Source: Fortiea sp. LEGE XX443 (GTDB lineage: Bacteria > Cyanobacteriota > Cyanobacteriia > Cyanobacteriales > Nostocaceae). From it: a stretch of DNA of 64,000 nucleotides. The DNA lies in the NCBI RefSeq assembly GCF_015206815.1, contig NZ_JADEXZ010000005.1:91299-155298 (forward strand), read 5' to 3'. Shown piece after piece: positions 1-10,468 of this stretch (positions are counted from its first letter, which is position 1; each line of letters begins with the position of its first letter). Below the pieces are notes generated by a model, which was not told the DNA's origin, ran no database searches, and was given only the letters and a program-made list of their open reading frames with translations. The translations under genes and the position numbers were made by a program.

Positions 1-1746
1 ATTGCGAGAATTGGCATCAATTAAGGGAATACCCCAATCAAAGCGGGCGTTGATGCGATCGCTTTGCCACAGTAATCCCAACCCGACAGCGGCGAGGCTA
101 CTGGGGTCGGGGTCGGCGCGATTGGAATTGTTGTAAGTAGTACCAAAATCAACAAATGGTGTCAGTTGTAATACACCTCCTAATTGAGGGGCGCGAAGAA
201 TGGGGTAGCGTAACTCAGCAGACGCAAAAAAAGCATTATCTGTCAATAGCAAATCTTGGCGATAGCCCCGCACGGTTTGTTGACCTCCTAAACCAAACTG
301 TTCTAATGGTACTAATGCCCTGTCTGCTAATTGAGCATCCGTACGTAGTAAGAGTAATGTATCAGGAGCTAAAAGGCGTACCCACTGTGCTTGTCCGCGC
401 CAAGAGAAAAATCTGCTATCTGGTGGTGCGCCGCTGTTGGTAGCATCAAAGGCATCTAAGCCAAAACTAAATTGCGATCGCGCGGCAAATACCTCTCGGC
501 TATTGCGTTGTGTCCAATCTTGAAAAAACCGCAGCACTGACAGGCGCGTTTGTCCATCGACAGATCCTGGCGAAGGAAAGGGAATGCGTTCACCAGCCAA
601 GGTTTCTAAATAACCAATGTCACTGTTGCGTCGATTGGCTGTAATCCCCAAGGCAAATTCTGTGGTTGGGGTTTGGATTAGCGGTTGGCGAAATGTCACA
701 GCAAAGTCTTGGGATCTACCTTCAATATCTAAAATATCGAAGGGTTCTTCAACTACATTACTAGAGGTATAGTTATATTGAAACTGCACTGTCCCATTGT
801 AGGCATTGACTGGTAATGTGTAGCTGACATCAACATCATTGCTGCCATCGGTGTTGCTATAAGAAATGGAAAGTCCGTCACCTAAACCTAACAAGTTGGC
901 TTGGGTGAGTTGAATTTGTCGTTGAAAACTGCCAATACTAGGAACTCGATTATTGTTTAAACCGACTTGGGCATTGAATGTTTTGGCTTCTGATACCTTG
1001 ATATCTATCACACTACTTCCAGGGCGGGAACCCGCAGCCAACTCCGCTGAGATATTTTGAATTAAGGGGTTAAGTTGAAGTAGTTGCAGTGCTTGGAGTA
1101 ATTTATTAACGTTGAGGGGTTTACCTGTAGCTACGGCGATGCGACTACGCACATAGTGTGGATTGAGCCGTTTTAGTCCTCTAACTTCGATACTTTCAAC
1201 GCTACCTTCAATTACCTGAATTCTAACAACACTACCTCTAGCTTTGAAAGTTTGATCAGATGGAATAAATGCCCCAGAGGAAATGTAACCTTTATCTGTA
1301 TAGAACTTTGTCACGGCATCACTTACTCGCAGCAGTTCTGCAAAGGTGATGGGTTTACCAGTAAATTCTTTGGTAACTGCTGCTAATTCTTCGCGGCTAA
1401 ATACAGTACTACCGACTACCTCAAAGCGGTCTACTTGAATAGTGTCTAGTACACCACTGGGGACTGTTTCCGGCGTAGGAGTAGTTTCTGGCGGAGTTCG
1501 GAATAAATCTTCTGGAGGTGGTAGGGTGGGAGTCTCTGGTTGAGCAGGTTGGGGTAGCTGCGGCCGGGGCAATATATCTGGCGATGGTAGATTGGGCGTG
1601 GTTTGAGCCTGTGTGACTGGATTAGTGTTCCCAGTCTGCGCTATGGCAGAACTTGGATATAAATTGCCGAGAAACCAGGATGTGAGGATCAGGAGACTGA
1701 GCGATCGCCTACGATATTTCAGACTCAAACAATATTCAGCGGGCAT
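1..1746 (-). CDS. TpsB-family outer-membrane transporter (ShlB/FhaC type), C-terminus cut by window edge
   Basis: Reading the minus strand from an ATG at 1746 gives 582 open codons to the window edge, so the last residues are missing. The product begins with a signal peptide (cleavage expected near SAIAQ, residue about 36). A proline-rich stretch follows, then a POTRA-like region (DTIQVDRFEVVGSTVFSREE) and a second one (VIEGSVESIEVRGLKRLNP). After that comes a long beta-strand-rich barrel part with FGLGGQQTVRGY and SAELRYPI, typical of ShlB/FhaC transporters. Such proteins export one partner protein across the outer membrane. The start overlaps the end of the upstream exoprotein gene by 11 bases, so the two form an operon. 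The family call is secure from sequence; the specific partner is inferred from adjacency. Confidence 0.93.
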   Translation of the reverse strand, partial: MPAEYCLSLKYRRRSLSLLILTSWFLGNLYPSSAIAQTGNTNPVTQAQTTPNLPSPDILPRPQLPQPAQPETPTLPPPEDLFRTPPETTPTPETVPSGVLDTIQVDRFEVVGSTVFSREELAAVTKEFTGKPITFAELLRVSDAVTKFYTDKGYISSGAFIPSDQTFKARGSVVRIQVIEGSVESIEVRGLKRLNPHYVRSRIAVATGKPLNVNKLLQALQLLQLNPLIQNISAELAAGSRPGSSVIDIKVSEAKTFNAQVGLNNNRVPSIGSFQRQIQLTQANLLGLGDGLSISYSNTDGSNDVDVSYTLPVNAYNGTVQFQYNYTSSNVVEEPFDILDIEGRSQDFAVTFRQPLIQTPTTEFALGITANRRNSDIGYLETLAGERIPFPSPGSVDGQTRLSVLRFFQDWTQRNSREVFAARSQFSFGLDAFDATNSGAPPDSRFFSWRGQAQWVRLLAPDTLLLLRTDAQLADRALVPLEQFGLGGQQTVRGYRQDLLLTDNAFFASAELRYPILRAPQLGGVLQLTPFVDFGTTYNNSNRADPDPSSLAAVGLGLLWQSDRINARFDWGIPLIDANSRN

Positions 1747-4700
1747 GGCAGGTAGATGTAAACCAGGATGTGTTATTTGTTGTGGGAGCATGAGCAATCA
1801 GTGTGACTTCGCCTTTGTTAAATATCCAGCCAGTAGCAGGAATCTTGGATGGCACATCAACCGCTTTTGGTAATTTTGCTGTAAACGTTCTGGATTGATG
1901 CCGTTGTGCTGTAGTATTTAGTATCCGTGTATCTGACCAAACTACTTCACCACTGAAAGGCTCATTAGGACTGGCAGGTAGCCCTCCACGTCCGGTGACG
2001 GTAAATTGACTACCTTGAGAACTATCAAAAGCAGTACAACCTTGATCAACAATTTGGGAAGGGTCGATGACATTAGTCGATAAAGCTATAACACCGCGAC
2101 TGGGGTCAACATCAGGGGTATTGATATTGACCACACCATTAATGCCAAACTCAGAACTCGCAGTGATATCACTTTCAGGTGTATCAAACGGTCGGCTCTG
2201 AAGGCCAAACAAGTTTTGTGCTGTAATATCAATTCTGCCGCCACTGCCTGTAAAAGCGTTAGCAGTAATGTCGCTATTTTCTGAGGGGATAGCGACAATA
2301 AAGCCATTAGGGATTTTGATTGAGATATTACCGCCATCACCACCAGATGCGTTTGTACCAGCAGTAGTAGAAATTGTACTACCACGACGTAAAAGTAATA
2401 AGTCAGCAATGTTCAATGTGATATTACCGCCGTTACCTGATAAAGTCTGTGCGACAAGCCTGCCACCATCCAGTTGTACCAAACCAGAGGTAATATCTAG
2501 GTTGCCCGCAGGTGCTGTTGCTCCAACACTGCTAACTGAGATTTGTGACCCATTCTGCACACGTAAAAGATCAGCAGCCTTGATAATTACATTTCCCCCC
2601 TCGCCAGTTCCCAAAGTAGCTGCGGATACTTCCGCTCCATCCAAGACGCGCAATATAGGAGTTGTAACCCTCACCTCTCCTGCGTCTCCTGTGCTTTGAG
2701 TTTGAGTAAAGAAGCCACTGGGAAATCTATTATCTGATGAGCGTCCAATCAGTTCCACTAATTTGGTAGCATTTACAGTTAAGCTGCCACCGTTACCGCT
2801 ACCTAAAGTACCGGCTGAAACTTGTGCGCCATCAAAAACCTGGAATGTGGCGGTAGTAATTGTTAAGTCGCCTGCGTTTCCTGTAGCTTGGCTTTCGGCT
2901 TGATTAAACAAACCACTGGCAAATTCACCATTAACAGAACGTCCAATTAATGTGACGGATGTCGTCGCATCCACAGTCAAATTTCCTCCATTACCTGCGC
3001 CCAATGTCCCGACTGAGACTTGTGCGCCATCAAAAATCTGGAGTATGGGGGTAGTAATCGTTAAATTGCCTGCGTTTCCTGTAGCTTGGCTTTCAGCTTG
3101 AGCAAACAAGCCACTAGCAAATCTGCCATTTTGTGAGCGACCTATGAGTTGGGTTGATTCGGCTGCATTCACAGTCAAGTTGCCAGCATTACCTGCGCCC
3201 AATGTACCTGCTGAGACTTGTGCGCCATCCAATACTCGCAGTACAGAAGTAGTAATTGTTAAATCTCCTCCGTCTCCTGAACCTTGAGTTTGTGCAAACA
3301 AACCACTGGCAACTACACCATCTTGTGAGCGACTTATGAGTTGGGTTGATTCGGTAGCATTCACAGTCAAATTGCCAGCGTTGCCTGCACCCAATGTACT
3401 TACTATGACTTGTGCGCCATCCAATACTCGCAGTACAGGAGTAGTAATTGTTAAATTTCCAGCATCACCGGTGGCTTGGCTTTCAGTTTGAGCTAATAAA
3501 CGGCTATCTCTACCCACCAATTCCACAGATTGGGAAGCAATCACATTCAAATCGCCGCCATCACCAAATCCCAAAGTACCGACTGAAATTTGTCCCCTAT
3601 TTTGGATGAGTAACTCACCAGTATTAATTGTTAGATTACCCCCATTGCTTGCACCTACTTCTCGGCTTTCTGTTTGGGTAAACAAGCGGCTACCGCTACC
3701 AGTTACTTGCAGCAATTGGGAGGTGTTGATATTTAGATCCCCGCCTTTGCGAAAACCTGTTGTCGAAGATACAACTTCTGACCCATCTTGGATGAGCAAT
3801 CTAGGGGTGGTAATCGTCAAATTTCCAGATGTGGCTGTACCTTCATTGAGAGTAAACAAACGATTACCAGCACCAATCAACTGCACTGATTCTGAAGCAT
3901 TGACTGTCAAGCCTTCACCACTGCCATTGCCAAAAATCCCTACTTGAATCAGTGAATTATCAAGCAGCGTTAAGTTAGCGCCCTGTACTTGGATACTGCC
4001 ACTCAAATTGCCGATTGTAGTGACCGTAGCTTGTTGTTCTAAATTGATATCTTGAAAGCTTTCTACACTGTTATAGCCAAGAGCGTAGCCTGTGGGTATT
4101 GATGTCAACCTCACCATGCTATTACCCGCAACACTTCCTAGTTCAATCCTTCCGTTAGGTGCGCTGAGAATCCCTCCGGCTAAGGTTACATCACCACCTA
4201 CTAGTGCCAAGGTTTTTTCTGGTTGCACCTGTAGTCCAATTAGCTGACCTAGACTGTTAGATGTTCTTGATTGATTCTCTATACTTCCGGAATTGGGGTT
4301 CAATTGCAAGCCAATGGGAACGCTGACAGTTAATAAGGGTGCAGCATCAGGATTAGTGGCGCTAAACTGCACACCGTCTTGGAATATGACACTATTTGCT
4401 GTGCTGGCAATAAATGAACCGCCAATACTCAATCTGGCATTCGGGCCAAATACAATTCCTTGGGGATTGATGAGAAAGAGGTTTGCTGTGCCGTTGGCGC
4501 GAATTGTGCCTTGAATGTCAGATGGTATGGAACCTGTCACCCTACTAATGATGTTCTGCACTGTTGTAGCATTGTTGAAAAAAGCTTCACCACCTGTGGG
4601 TACAGAAAATTCATTAAAGCTATGAAATAGATTTGTGCCTTGTGTTGCTCCGCCGTCGATTTGGAAATTGGGGTTGTTGTTGATTACTTGTGTTCGTTGA

Positions 4701-4810
4701 CCGAGTGGTAGGCGAGTATCACCTGTGATTTGTTGAGCTAAAGCCAGGGGCGTACATGCACAAGCGATCGCCCCAAATCCAGTTAAACTACTTGCCAGCT
4801 TTAACCACAT
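1736..4810 (-). CDS. Two-partner secretion exoprotein (TpsA; filamentous hemagglutinin N-terminal domain)
   Basis: About 1024 residues. A signal peptide ends near LALAQQ. It is followed by the TPS secretion domain (roughly residues 28-270) with its usual motifs, including FHSFNEFSVP and NPQGIVFGPNARLSIGGSF. The rest is a Gly/Asn/Thr-rich beta-helix with about five units of 64-66 residues built around GNLTITTP, LDGAQVS and GTLGAGNGGNLTV. The C-terminus has a Cys-containing part (DQGCTAFDSS) common in cyanobacterial members. The protein is expected to be secreted and to act at the cell surface; its target cannot be read. ATG 4810 is chosen, and a GTG two codons upstream (4816) is also possible. 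GAGG at 4822-4825 is 5 bases from the GTG and 11 from the ATG. It is first gene of an operon with the transporter at 1-1746. Confidence 0.93.
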   Translation of the reverse strand: MWLKLASSLTGFGAIACACTPLALAQQITGDTRLPLGQRTQVINNNPNFQIDGGATQGTNLFHSFNEFSVPTGGEAFFNNATTVQNIISRVTGSIPSDIQGTIRANGTANLFLINPQGIVFGPNARLSIGGSFIASTANSVIFQDGVQFSATNPDAAPLLTVSVPIGLQLNPNSGSIENQSRTSNSLGQLIGLQVQPEKTLALVGGDVTLAGGILSAPNGRIELGSVAGNSMVRLTSIPTGYALGYNSVESFQDINLEQQATVTTIGNLSGSIQVQGANLTLLDNSLIQVGIFGNGSGEGLTVNASESVQLIGAGNRLFTLNEGTATSGNLTITTPRLLIQDGSEVVSSTTGFRKGGDLNINTSQLLQVTGSGSRLFTQTESREVGASNGGNLTINTGELLIQNRGQISVGTLGFGDGGDLNVIASQSVELVGRDSRLLAQTESQATGDAGNLTITTPVLRVLDGAQVIVSTLGAGNAGNLTVNATESTQLISRSQDGVVASGLFAQTQGSGDGGDLTITTSVLRVLDGAQVSAGTLGAGNAGNLTVNAAESTQLIGRSQNGRFASGLFAQAESQATGNAGNLTITTPILQIFDGAQVSVGTLGAGNGGNLTVDATTSVTLIGRSVNGEFASGLFNQAESQATGNAGDLTITTATFQVFDGAQVSAGTLGSGNGGSLTVNATKLVELIGRSSDNRFPSGFFTQTQSTGDAGEVRVTTPILRVLDGAEVSAATLGTGEGGNVIIKAADLLRVQNGSQISVSSVGATAPAGNLDITSGLVQLDGGRLVAQTLSGNGGNITLNIADLLLLRRGSTISTTAGTNASGGDGGNISIKIPNGFIVAIPSENSDITANAFTGSGGRIDITAQNLFGLQSRPFDTPESDITASSEFGINGVVNINTPDVDPSRGVIALSTNVIDPSQIVDQGCTAFDSSQGSQFTVTGRGGLPASPNEPFSGEVVWSDTRILNTTAQRHQSRTFTAKLPKAVDVPSKIPATGWIFNKGEVTLIAHAPTTNNTSWFTSTCHAR
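2640..3470 (-). repeat. In-gene tandem repeats of about 195-198 bp in the exoprotein
   Basis: Four to five consecutive units encode near-identical 64-66 residue modules (LTITT...LDGAQVS...GTLGAGN...NLTVNA...LIGRS...ASGLF). Divergence between neighbouring units is low, which suggests recent duplication or gene conversion within the gene. Confidence 0.8.
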
Positions 4811-4816
4811 ATGCAC

Positions 4817-5230
4817 CCATACCTCAAAAATTGACCTATTTCAGTATCTACTTTTAGGAAGATTTAAGTGCTTTCACTAAAAATACACACCCAAAAATTA
4901 CTACAGTGAATTTATTAGCTGATTTTAACAGTATATTTGCCTAAGTAATATTTCTTTTTGATTATTTTCTTGCAACTCTCTAAGTATGTAGTGGGTTTTG
5001 AACACCAATCATCTTACCGCCTGCTTCTTATACCAATTCGTAATTCGTAATGACGCTCGCGGACTCGCTAACGCTGCGCTAACGTAATTCGTAATTAAGA
5101 AACTCTGATTTGGTCTGGGTTGTGGGGTTTGAATGTGTTGCCTAATTTTAGAGAATTGGTATTACGTGATTGAAAGGCAAAAAGATATCAATTTAGATAA
5201 AATATTGCTATGATAGTAGATGGTGAGTCC
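4817..5230. other. Intergenic region upstream of the TpsA gene and tRNA-Cys
   Basis: AT-rich, without a convincing reading frame. It should carry the promoter of the minus-strand secretion operon near 4830-4950. It also contains one inverted-repeat element at 5030-5162, listed separately. I see no RNA gene here besides the tRNA that follows. Confidence 0.6.
5030..5162. repeat. MITE-like element with ATACCAATTC termini
   Basis: The 133-bp segment begins with ATACCAATTC (5030-5039) and ends with the exact reverse complement GAATTGGTAT (5153-5162). The interior contains repeated TAATTCGTAAT words and a GC-rich patch (ACGCTCGCGGACTCGC) of the kind dispersed in Nostoc-like genomes. It has no coding capacity. 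A related element lies at 33568-33681. Confidence 0.65.
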
Positions 5231-5302
<72 letters not shown>

Positions 5303-5442
5303 TTCAGGATGTACATTAACTAATTATTTGTCAATAAATAGAAGTCAGAATTCAGAAGACTCCACAGATCGCCCACAACTTCAAAATCCTCCATAAACAA
5401 CCCAAAAATCCTAGTCGTACAATAAACTAATAAAGTACGTAA

Positions 5443-6759
<1,317 letters not shown>

Positions 6760-6794
6760 CCTCAGTATGAGAGTTTAAGCGATAGGATATATTG

Positions 6795-6822
6795 ACGGGA
6801 TAGGTTTGCCTATCCCGTTTTG
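6795..6822 (+). terminator. Rho-independent terminator of ahcY
   Basis: A perfect 10-bp stem ACGGGATAGG/CCTATCCCGT with a TTTG loop is followed by TTT, 36 bases after the ahcY stop. Confidence 0.85.
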
Positions 6823-6918
6823 GTAAATATAAATAGACTTATTGGATAAATTATTGATTTGCCTCACGCATTCGTCGTTAGGCGTTCTCGCAGAGTAAGC
6901 GTAAAACACAGTATAAAT

Positions 6919-7398
6919 ATGACTGAAAGCATTAATAATAATACATCTTTAACCCAGCAATGGTTAGCGGAGATTCAGGCACTCAAGCGTCAACTAGCAG
7001 AACAAAGAATTGATTTAGAAGCAGCTTGGGAAAGTGCCGAAAAATGGCGTAAATTTTATAACACAGAAGCAGAACAACGCCGTACAGATACGCATTTATT
7101 TCAACAAACGATCGCATCCCTGAAAGCAGATATTCACAAACTCAAAGGTATAGAAGCTGCAACACTCGCTGACGGTAAAGCCACAGCCGCCATCCAAGCC
7201 GAAATTACCCAAATCCAAGCTGTAGAAGAATTGCAGACAAAACTGATTGCAGCCATCAAAGAACGCGATCGCTTATTGCAAGCATTGAAAACCGAACAAG
7301 AAAGCCACGTCCAAACACGCAAGAGCCTCACCACTGCTTTAGGTGATGCTATCGATAGCTTGGCACGCGAACGCAGCGCCGCAGAGCAAGAAAAGTGA
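6919..7398 (+). CDS. Hypothetical coiled-coil protein
   Basis: 159 residues from the ATG at 6919 (MTESINNN). An upstream in-frame TTG at 6859 would add 20 residues encoded by a dispersed-repeat-like stretch and is less likely. The sequence is almost wholly helical and charged, rich in Gln, Glu, Lys and Ala. Heptad-like stretches (LKRQLAEQRIDLEAAWE, ELQTKLIAAIKERDRLLQAL) point to a long coiled coil. There is no signal peptide, membrane segment or recognisable enzyme motif. It lies downstream of the ahcY terminator, so it is probably transcribed separately. I do not recognise the family; a structural or scaffold role is only a guess. Confidence 0.75.
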   Translation: MTESINNNTSLTQQWLAEIQALKRQLAEQRIDLEAAWESAEKWRKFYNTEAEQRRTDTHLFQQTIASLKADIHKLKGIEAATLADGKATAAIQAEITQIQAVEELQTKLIAAIKERDRLLQALKTEQESHVQTRKSLTTALGDAIDSLARERSAAEQEK

Positions 7399-7623
7399 AA
7401 AAGTGCTGAGTAAGTATTTCTCTTATTACTCCTCTCTGCGTGAGATGATCAAGCGATCGCCCTCATCACAAACACTACCTCACCCTATATATTAGTGCGA
7501 TTGGCTGCGCCCGCCGCAGGCATCGCATAATTCTAAATAGAAAAATCATATAACCCACGAAAGATTTAGATGTCTGTTGTATTTTCTAACATCAGGAAAA
7601 TACTCTCATTTTCAAGTGCAGTA

Positions 7624-8028
7624 ATGGAAGCGTATGACGTGGTGATTATTGGTGCTGGTCACAATGGCTTGGTATGTGCTGGATACTTACTGAAAGCTGG
7701 TTATAGCGTCTTGTTGCTGGAAGGTCGATCGCTTCCTGGTGGTGGTTGCACAACTGAAGAACTCATGCCAAATGAAGCACCTGGGTTTAAATTCAATCCC
7801 TGTGCCATGAATCACTTATTTATTTTCTTAGGGCCAGTCATCCAGGAATTAGAACTTTATAAGTACGGTTTAGAATATCTTGTTTGCGACCCAGTGGCGT
7901 TTTGTCCTCATCCTGATGGCAAATATTTTTTAGCTCATAAATCTGTAGAAGCTACTTGTTCAGAAATTGCCCGTTACAGTCAACATGATGCCGAAAATAA
8001 AATACCGATGAAAAATCATGGTAAATAA
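7624..8028 (+). pseudogene. Truncated CrtO-type carotenoid ketolase / phytoene-desaturase-like flavoprotein
   Basis: Starting at ATG 7624 the product reads MEAYDVVIIGAGHNGLVCAG, the FAD-binding Rossmann motif (GxGxxG) of the CrtO/CrtI family. LLLEGRSLPGGG and PDGKYFLAHKS, also typical of CrtO, follow. The frame ends after about 134 residues, whereas family members have about 500-560, so all substrate-binding and C-terminal FAD regions are gone. Homology ends near SEIARYSQHDA, and an IS630-like transposase tail starts within about 60 bases. CrtO enzymes add keto groups to beta-carotene; this copy cannot do so. Disruption by an insertion sequence followed by deletion is my inference. Confidence 0.85.
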
Positions 8029-8036
8029 AGACACTA

Positions 8037-8252
8037 TACTGTGTTTTAAGCCAACAGTGTCTAGCTCGACGGATTTCTTCTACTGAAGAACTTTCTCGTG
8101 AGTTGGCTGCTTGGTAACAAGAACGTAACTCCACCACCAGTAAGGTGATTTAGCACTTTACTACTGATACTGATGATGCTCCTGTCAAACTTAAACATCT
8201 TTATCCGATTTTTGAGTCCCAAGAAACAGGTGATTCTAATGCAACAAATTAG
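8037..8252 (+). pseudogene. Decayed C-terminal remnant of an IS630-family transposase
   Basis: One frame (codons from 8037) reads CVLSQQCLARRISSTEEL, then SRELAAW, a TAA stop, QERNSTTSKVI, a TAG stop, HFTTDTDDAPVKLKHLYP, and ends at TAG 8250-8252. This matches the conserved end of IS630-type DDE transposases (LS-VLSRQCLDRRI ... W.QERN ... DAR.KLKRLYP). The two internal stops and the lack of an N-terminus make it inactive. It directly follows the broken crtO-like gene and probably marks the event that broke it. Confidence 0.75.
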
Positions 8253-8377
8253 TCTAGACACGCCATTACGATTGTTCCTCATCCTTGATTGCAGAATCTT
8301 TCTGAGTCAAAGGAAAACATAGCAACTTCAGCAGGTTGTGATACGCTATCTGCGATAGGAGTGTAGAGGTACAGACA

Positions 8378-9490
8378 ATGACTAAGCTAAGGGTGGGATT
8401 GCTGTTTGGTGGACGTTCTGGTGAGCATGAAGTTTCGATTAATTCGGCAAGGGCGATCGCTAAAGCCTTAAGTGCAGAGCAAAATGCTAGTAAGTACGAA
8501 ATTCTGCCTTTCTACATTCAAAAAGATGGATGTTGGTTAGCTGGGGATGCAGCTCAAAAGGTACTAAGCTCTGGTAAACCTTTATTAGAATCCCAAAACC
8601 CCACAACTTCAGAACAAAATCAACTAAGCAACACCCAAACCCAAGCCTTAGTCCGTTGGCAATCTCCTTCCCAAGTTGCAGAAGTGGATGTTTGGTTTCC
8701 CATTCTCCACGGCCCCAACGGGGAAGACGGGACAATTCAAGGTTTACTCACGTTGATGCAAGTCCCCTTTGTGGGTTCTGGGGTGTTAGGTTCGGCAATG
8801 GGGATGGATAAAATAGCCATGAAAATGGCATTTGAGCAAGCAGGATTACCCCAAGTAAAATATAAGGCGTTAACCAGAGCGCAAGTTTGGTCAAATCCTT
8901 GTGTATTTCCCAAACTGTGCGATGAAATAGAAGCAACATTGGGCTATCCCTGTTTTGTTAAACCTGCTAACTTGGGTTCATCGGTAGGTATTGCCAAAGT
9001 GCGATCGCGCTCAGAATTAGAAGCTGCACTTGACCAAGCCGCCAATTACGATCGCCGAATCATTGTTGAAGCAGGAGTGGTCGCCAGAGAGGTAGAATGT
9101 GCAGTGTTAGGCAACGATCAACCCCAAGCCTCTGTGATTGGTGAAATTACCTTTGACAGCGATTTTTATGACTACGAAACTAAATATACAGCAGGTAAAG
9201 CAGATTTACTAATTCCGGCTCTGCTTCCAGATAATATCAGCCGTCAAATTCAAGATAGAGCGTTGCAAGCCTTTGCGGCGGTTGATGCGGCGGGATTGGC
9301 TAGGGTAGATTTCTTTTACGTAGAAGCCACCGGGGAAATATTAATTAACGAAATCAATACCTTACCTGGTTTTACAGCTACCAGTATGTATCCCCAACTT
9401 TGGTCTCATAGCGGTGTATCTTTCCCTGAATTAGGGGATAAATTGATCCAACTGGCTTTAGAAAGACATTCTGTAAAAAGTGCTGAGTAG
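8378..9490 (+). CDS. ddl: D-alanine--D-alanine ligase
   Basis: 370 residues, at the long end for the family. It joins two D-alanines with ATP to make the dipeptide ending the peptidoglycan precursor. The N-terminal motif [18 protein letters not shown] is diagnostic. The ATP-grasp part has [20 protein letters not shown] and, near the end, the metal-binding [15 protein letters not shown]. The ATG at 8378 follows AGAGGT at 8365-8370. The upstream 130 bases are debris of the IS630 remnant, so the promoter must lie in a rearranged region. A hairpin with a T tail at 9579-9630 separates it from plsY. Confidence 0.97.
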   Translation: MTKLRVGLLFGGRSGEHEVSINSARAIAKALSAEQNASKYEILPFYIQKDGCWLAGDAAQKVLSSGKPLLESQNPTTSEQNQLSNTQTQALVRWQSPSQVAEVDVWFPILHGPNGEDGTIQGLLTLMQVPFVGSGVLGSAMGMDKIAMKMAFEQAGLPQVKYKALTRAQVWSNPCVFPKLCDEIEATLGYPCFVKPANLGSSVGIAKVRSRSELEAALDQAANYDRRIIVEAGVVAREVECAVLGNDQPQASVIGEITFDSDFYDYETKYTAGKADLLIPALLPDNISRQIQDRALQAFAAVDAAGLARVDFFYVEATGEILINEINTLPGFTATSMYPQLWSHSGVSFPELGDKLIQLALERHSVKSAE

Positions 9491-9516
9491 AAGCGCGGCG
9501 GTCTTCATTCACAAAG

Positions 9517-9535
9517 TCCTCCTTAAAAAGGAGGA
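9517..9535. repeat. Short GGAGGA palindrome
   Basis: TCCTCCTT, a three-base AAA loop and AAGGAGGA make an 8-bp hairpin between ddl and plsY. Words of this type are dispersed between genes in Nostoc-like genomes. It lacks a T tail, so the terminator role is better assigned to 9579-9630. Confidence 0.45.
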
Positions 9536-9578
9536 TTTAGGAGGATCTAAAATTTTGAACACCTCAGACATAAACTTT

Positions 9579-9630
9579 AGTCAACAGTCAAAAACACTTA
9601 CACTATTGACTAAAGACTGTTGACTTTTTT
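9579..9630 (+). terminator. Probable terminator after ddl
   Basis: The 11-bp inverted repeat AGTCAACAGTC (9579-9589) / GACTGTTGACT (9615-9625) is followed directly by TTTTT. It ends only 9 bases before the plsY start, so it could also influence plsY translation or serve as an attenuator. Confidence 0.6.
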
Positions 9631-9639
9631 GAATTTTTT

Positions 9640-10320
9640 ATGGCTATTTGGTTAAGTTTGTGCGGAGCGAGTTTAGTTGTAGCTTACTTGCTGGGTTCCT
9701 TTCCCACAGGCTACATTGCTGTCAAGCAGTTAAAAGGTATTGATATTCGGGAAGTGGGTTCAGGCTCAACCGGAGCCACCAATGTATTGAGAACTTTGGG
9801 TAAAGGTGCGGGAGCTTTTGTTTTAGGCATTGATTGCTTAAAAGGAGTGTTAGCGATCGCTCTAGTTTATGCTTTATTTAACTTTGCTTCTAACCAAGAT
9901 TTCATTCCCCCAACTGTAAATTTACAACTATGGCAACCCTGGATGGTTACTTTGGCTGGGTTAGCCGCCATTTTGGGACACAGTAAATCAATTTTTCTCG
10001 GCTTTACAGGTGGTAAATCTGTGGCTACCAGTCTAGGCATATTATTGGCGATGAGTTGGCAAGTTGGTTTGGCAACCTTGGGAGTATTTGCCTTTGTTGT
10101 GGCTATTTCTAGAATTGTATCGTTGAGTTCGATGACTGGGGCGATCGCTGTTTCTATTTTTATGGTAGTTTTCTATCAACCATTGCCCTATATTTTGTTT
10201 GGCATTCTTGGTGGATTGTATGTGATTATGCGTCACCGCAGTAATATAGAGCGATTGTTGACGGGTACTGAACCAAAAATTGGGCAGATTTTAACAACAG
10301 AACCAGAACAAACTGCATAA
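9640..10320 (+). CDS. plsY: Acyl-phosphate:glycerol-3-phosphate acyltransferase PlsY
   Basis: 226 residues, several hydrophobic helices, integral to the cytoplasmic membrane. It transfers an acyl group from acyl-phosphate to glycerol-3-phosphate, the first step of phospholipid synthesis. Family motifs are clear: LLGSFPTGYIAVKQLKGIDI, GSGSTGATNVLRTLGKGAG, and GHSKSIFLGFTGGKSVATSLG. The chosen ATG at 9640 has no obvious ribosome binding site; the start is supported by the family N-terminus, which begins just before the first helix. A dispersed repeat element begins 16 bases after the stop. Confidence 0.96.
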   Translation: MAIWLSLCGASLVVAYLLGSFPTGYIAVKQLKGIDIREVGSGSTGATNVLRTLGKGAGAFVLGIDCLKGVLAIALVYALFNFASNQDFIPPTVNLQLWQPWMVTLAGLAAILGHSKSIFLGFTGGKSVATSLGILLAMSWQVGLATLGVFAFVVAISRIVSLSSMTGAIAVSIFMVVFYQPLPYILFGILGGLYVIMRHRSNIERLLTGTEPKIGQILTTEPEQTA

Positions 10321-10336
10321 TTAGCTCAATTCCATG

Positions 10337-10468
10337 TATAGCAGTAGCCAAGGCAGTTAGGACATCGGCCAATGATAAAACTCATGCACTAAAAGACTTT
10401 TAACCCTGTCACCTGTCACCGTTCGGCTGACGCTCACGGCGGAAGCCTGTTCCCTGTCACCTGCTATA
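10337..10468 (+). repeat. MITE-like element, copy A (TATAGCAG termini)
   Basis: A 132-bp segment starts with TATAGCAG (10337-10344) and ends with the inverse CTGCTATA (10461-10468). Its first roughly 80 bases are identical, on the opposite strand, to the end of the element at 56011-56167. The right end contains CCTGTCACCTG words. It has no coding capacity. The final A of the element is the first base of the ATG proposed for the following hydrolase gene. Confidence 0.85.

Noticed and set aside
156..443. 95-residue plus-strand frame
   Set aside because: It is the antisense of the TpsB barrel-coding region, which has clear family motifs on the minus strand.
2268..2699. 143-residue plus-strand frame rich in Pro and Val
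   Set aside because: It lies opposite the repetitive TpsA gene; its composition is just the complement of the beta-helix repeats.
8061..8282. 73-residue minus-strand frame
   Set aside because: It is antisense to the IS630 transposase remnant, whose plus-strand frame matches family motifs despite two stops.
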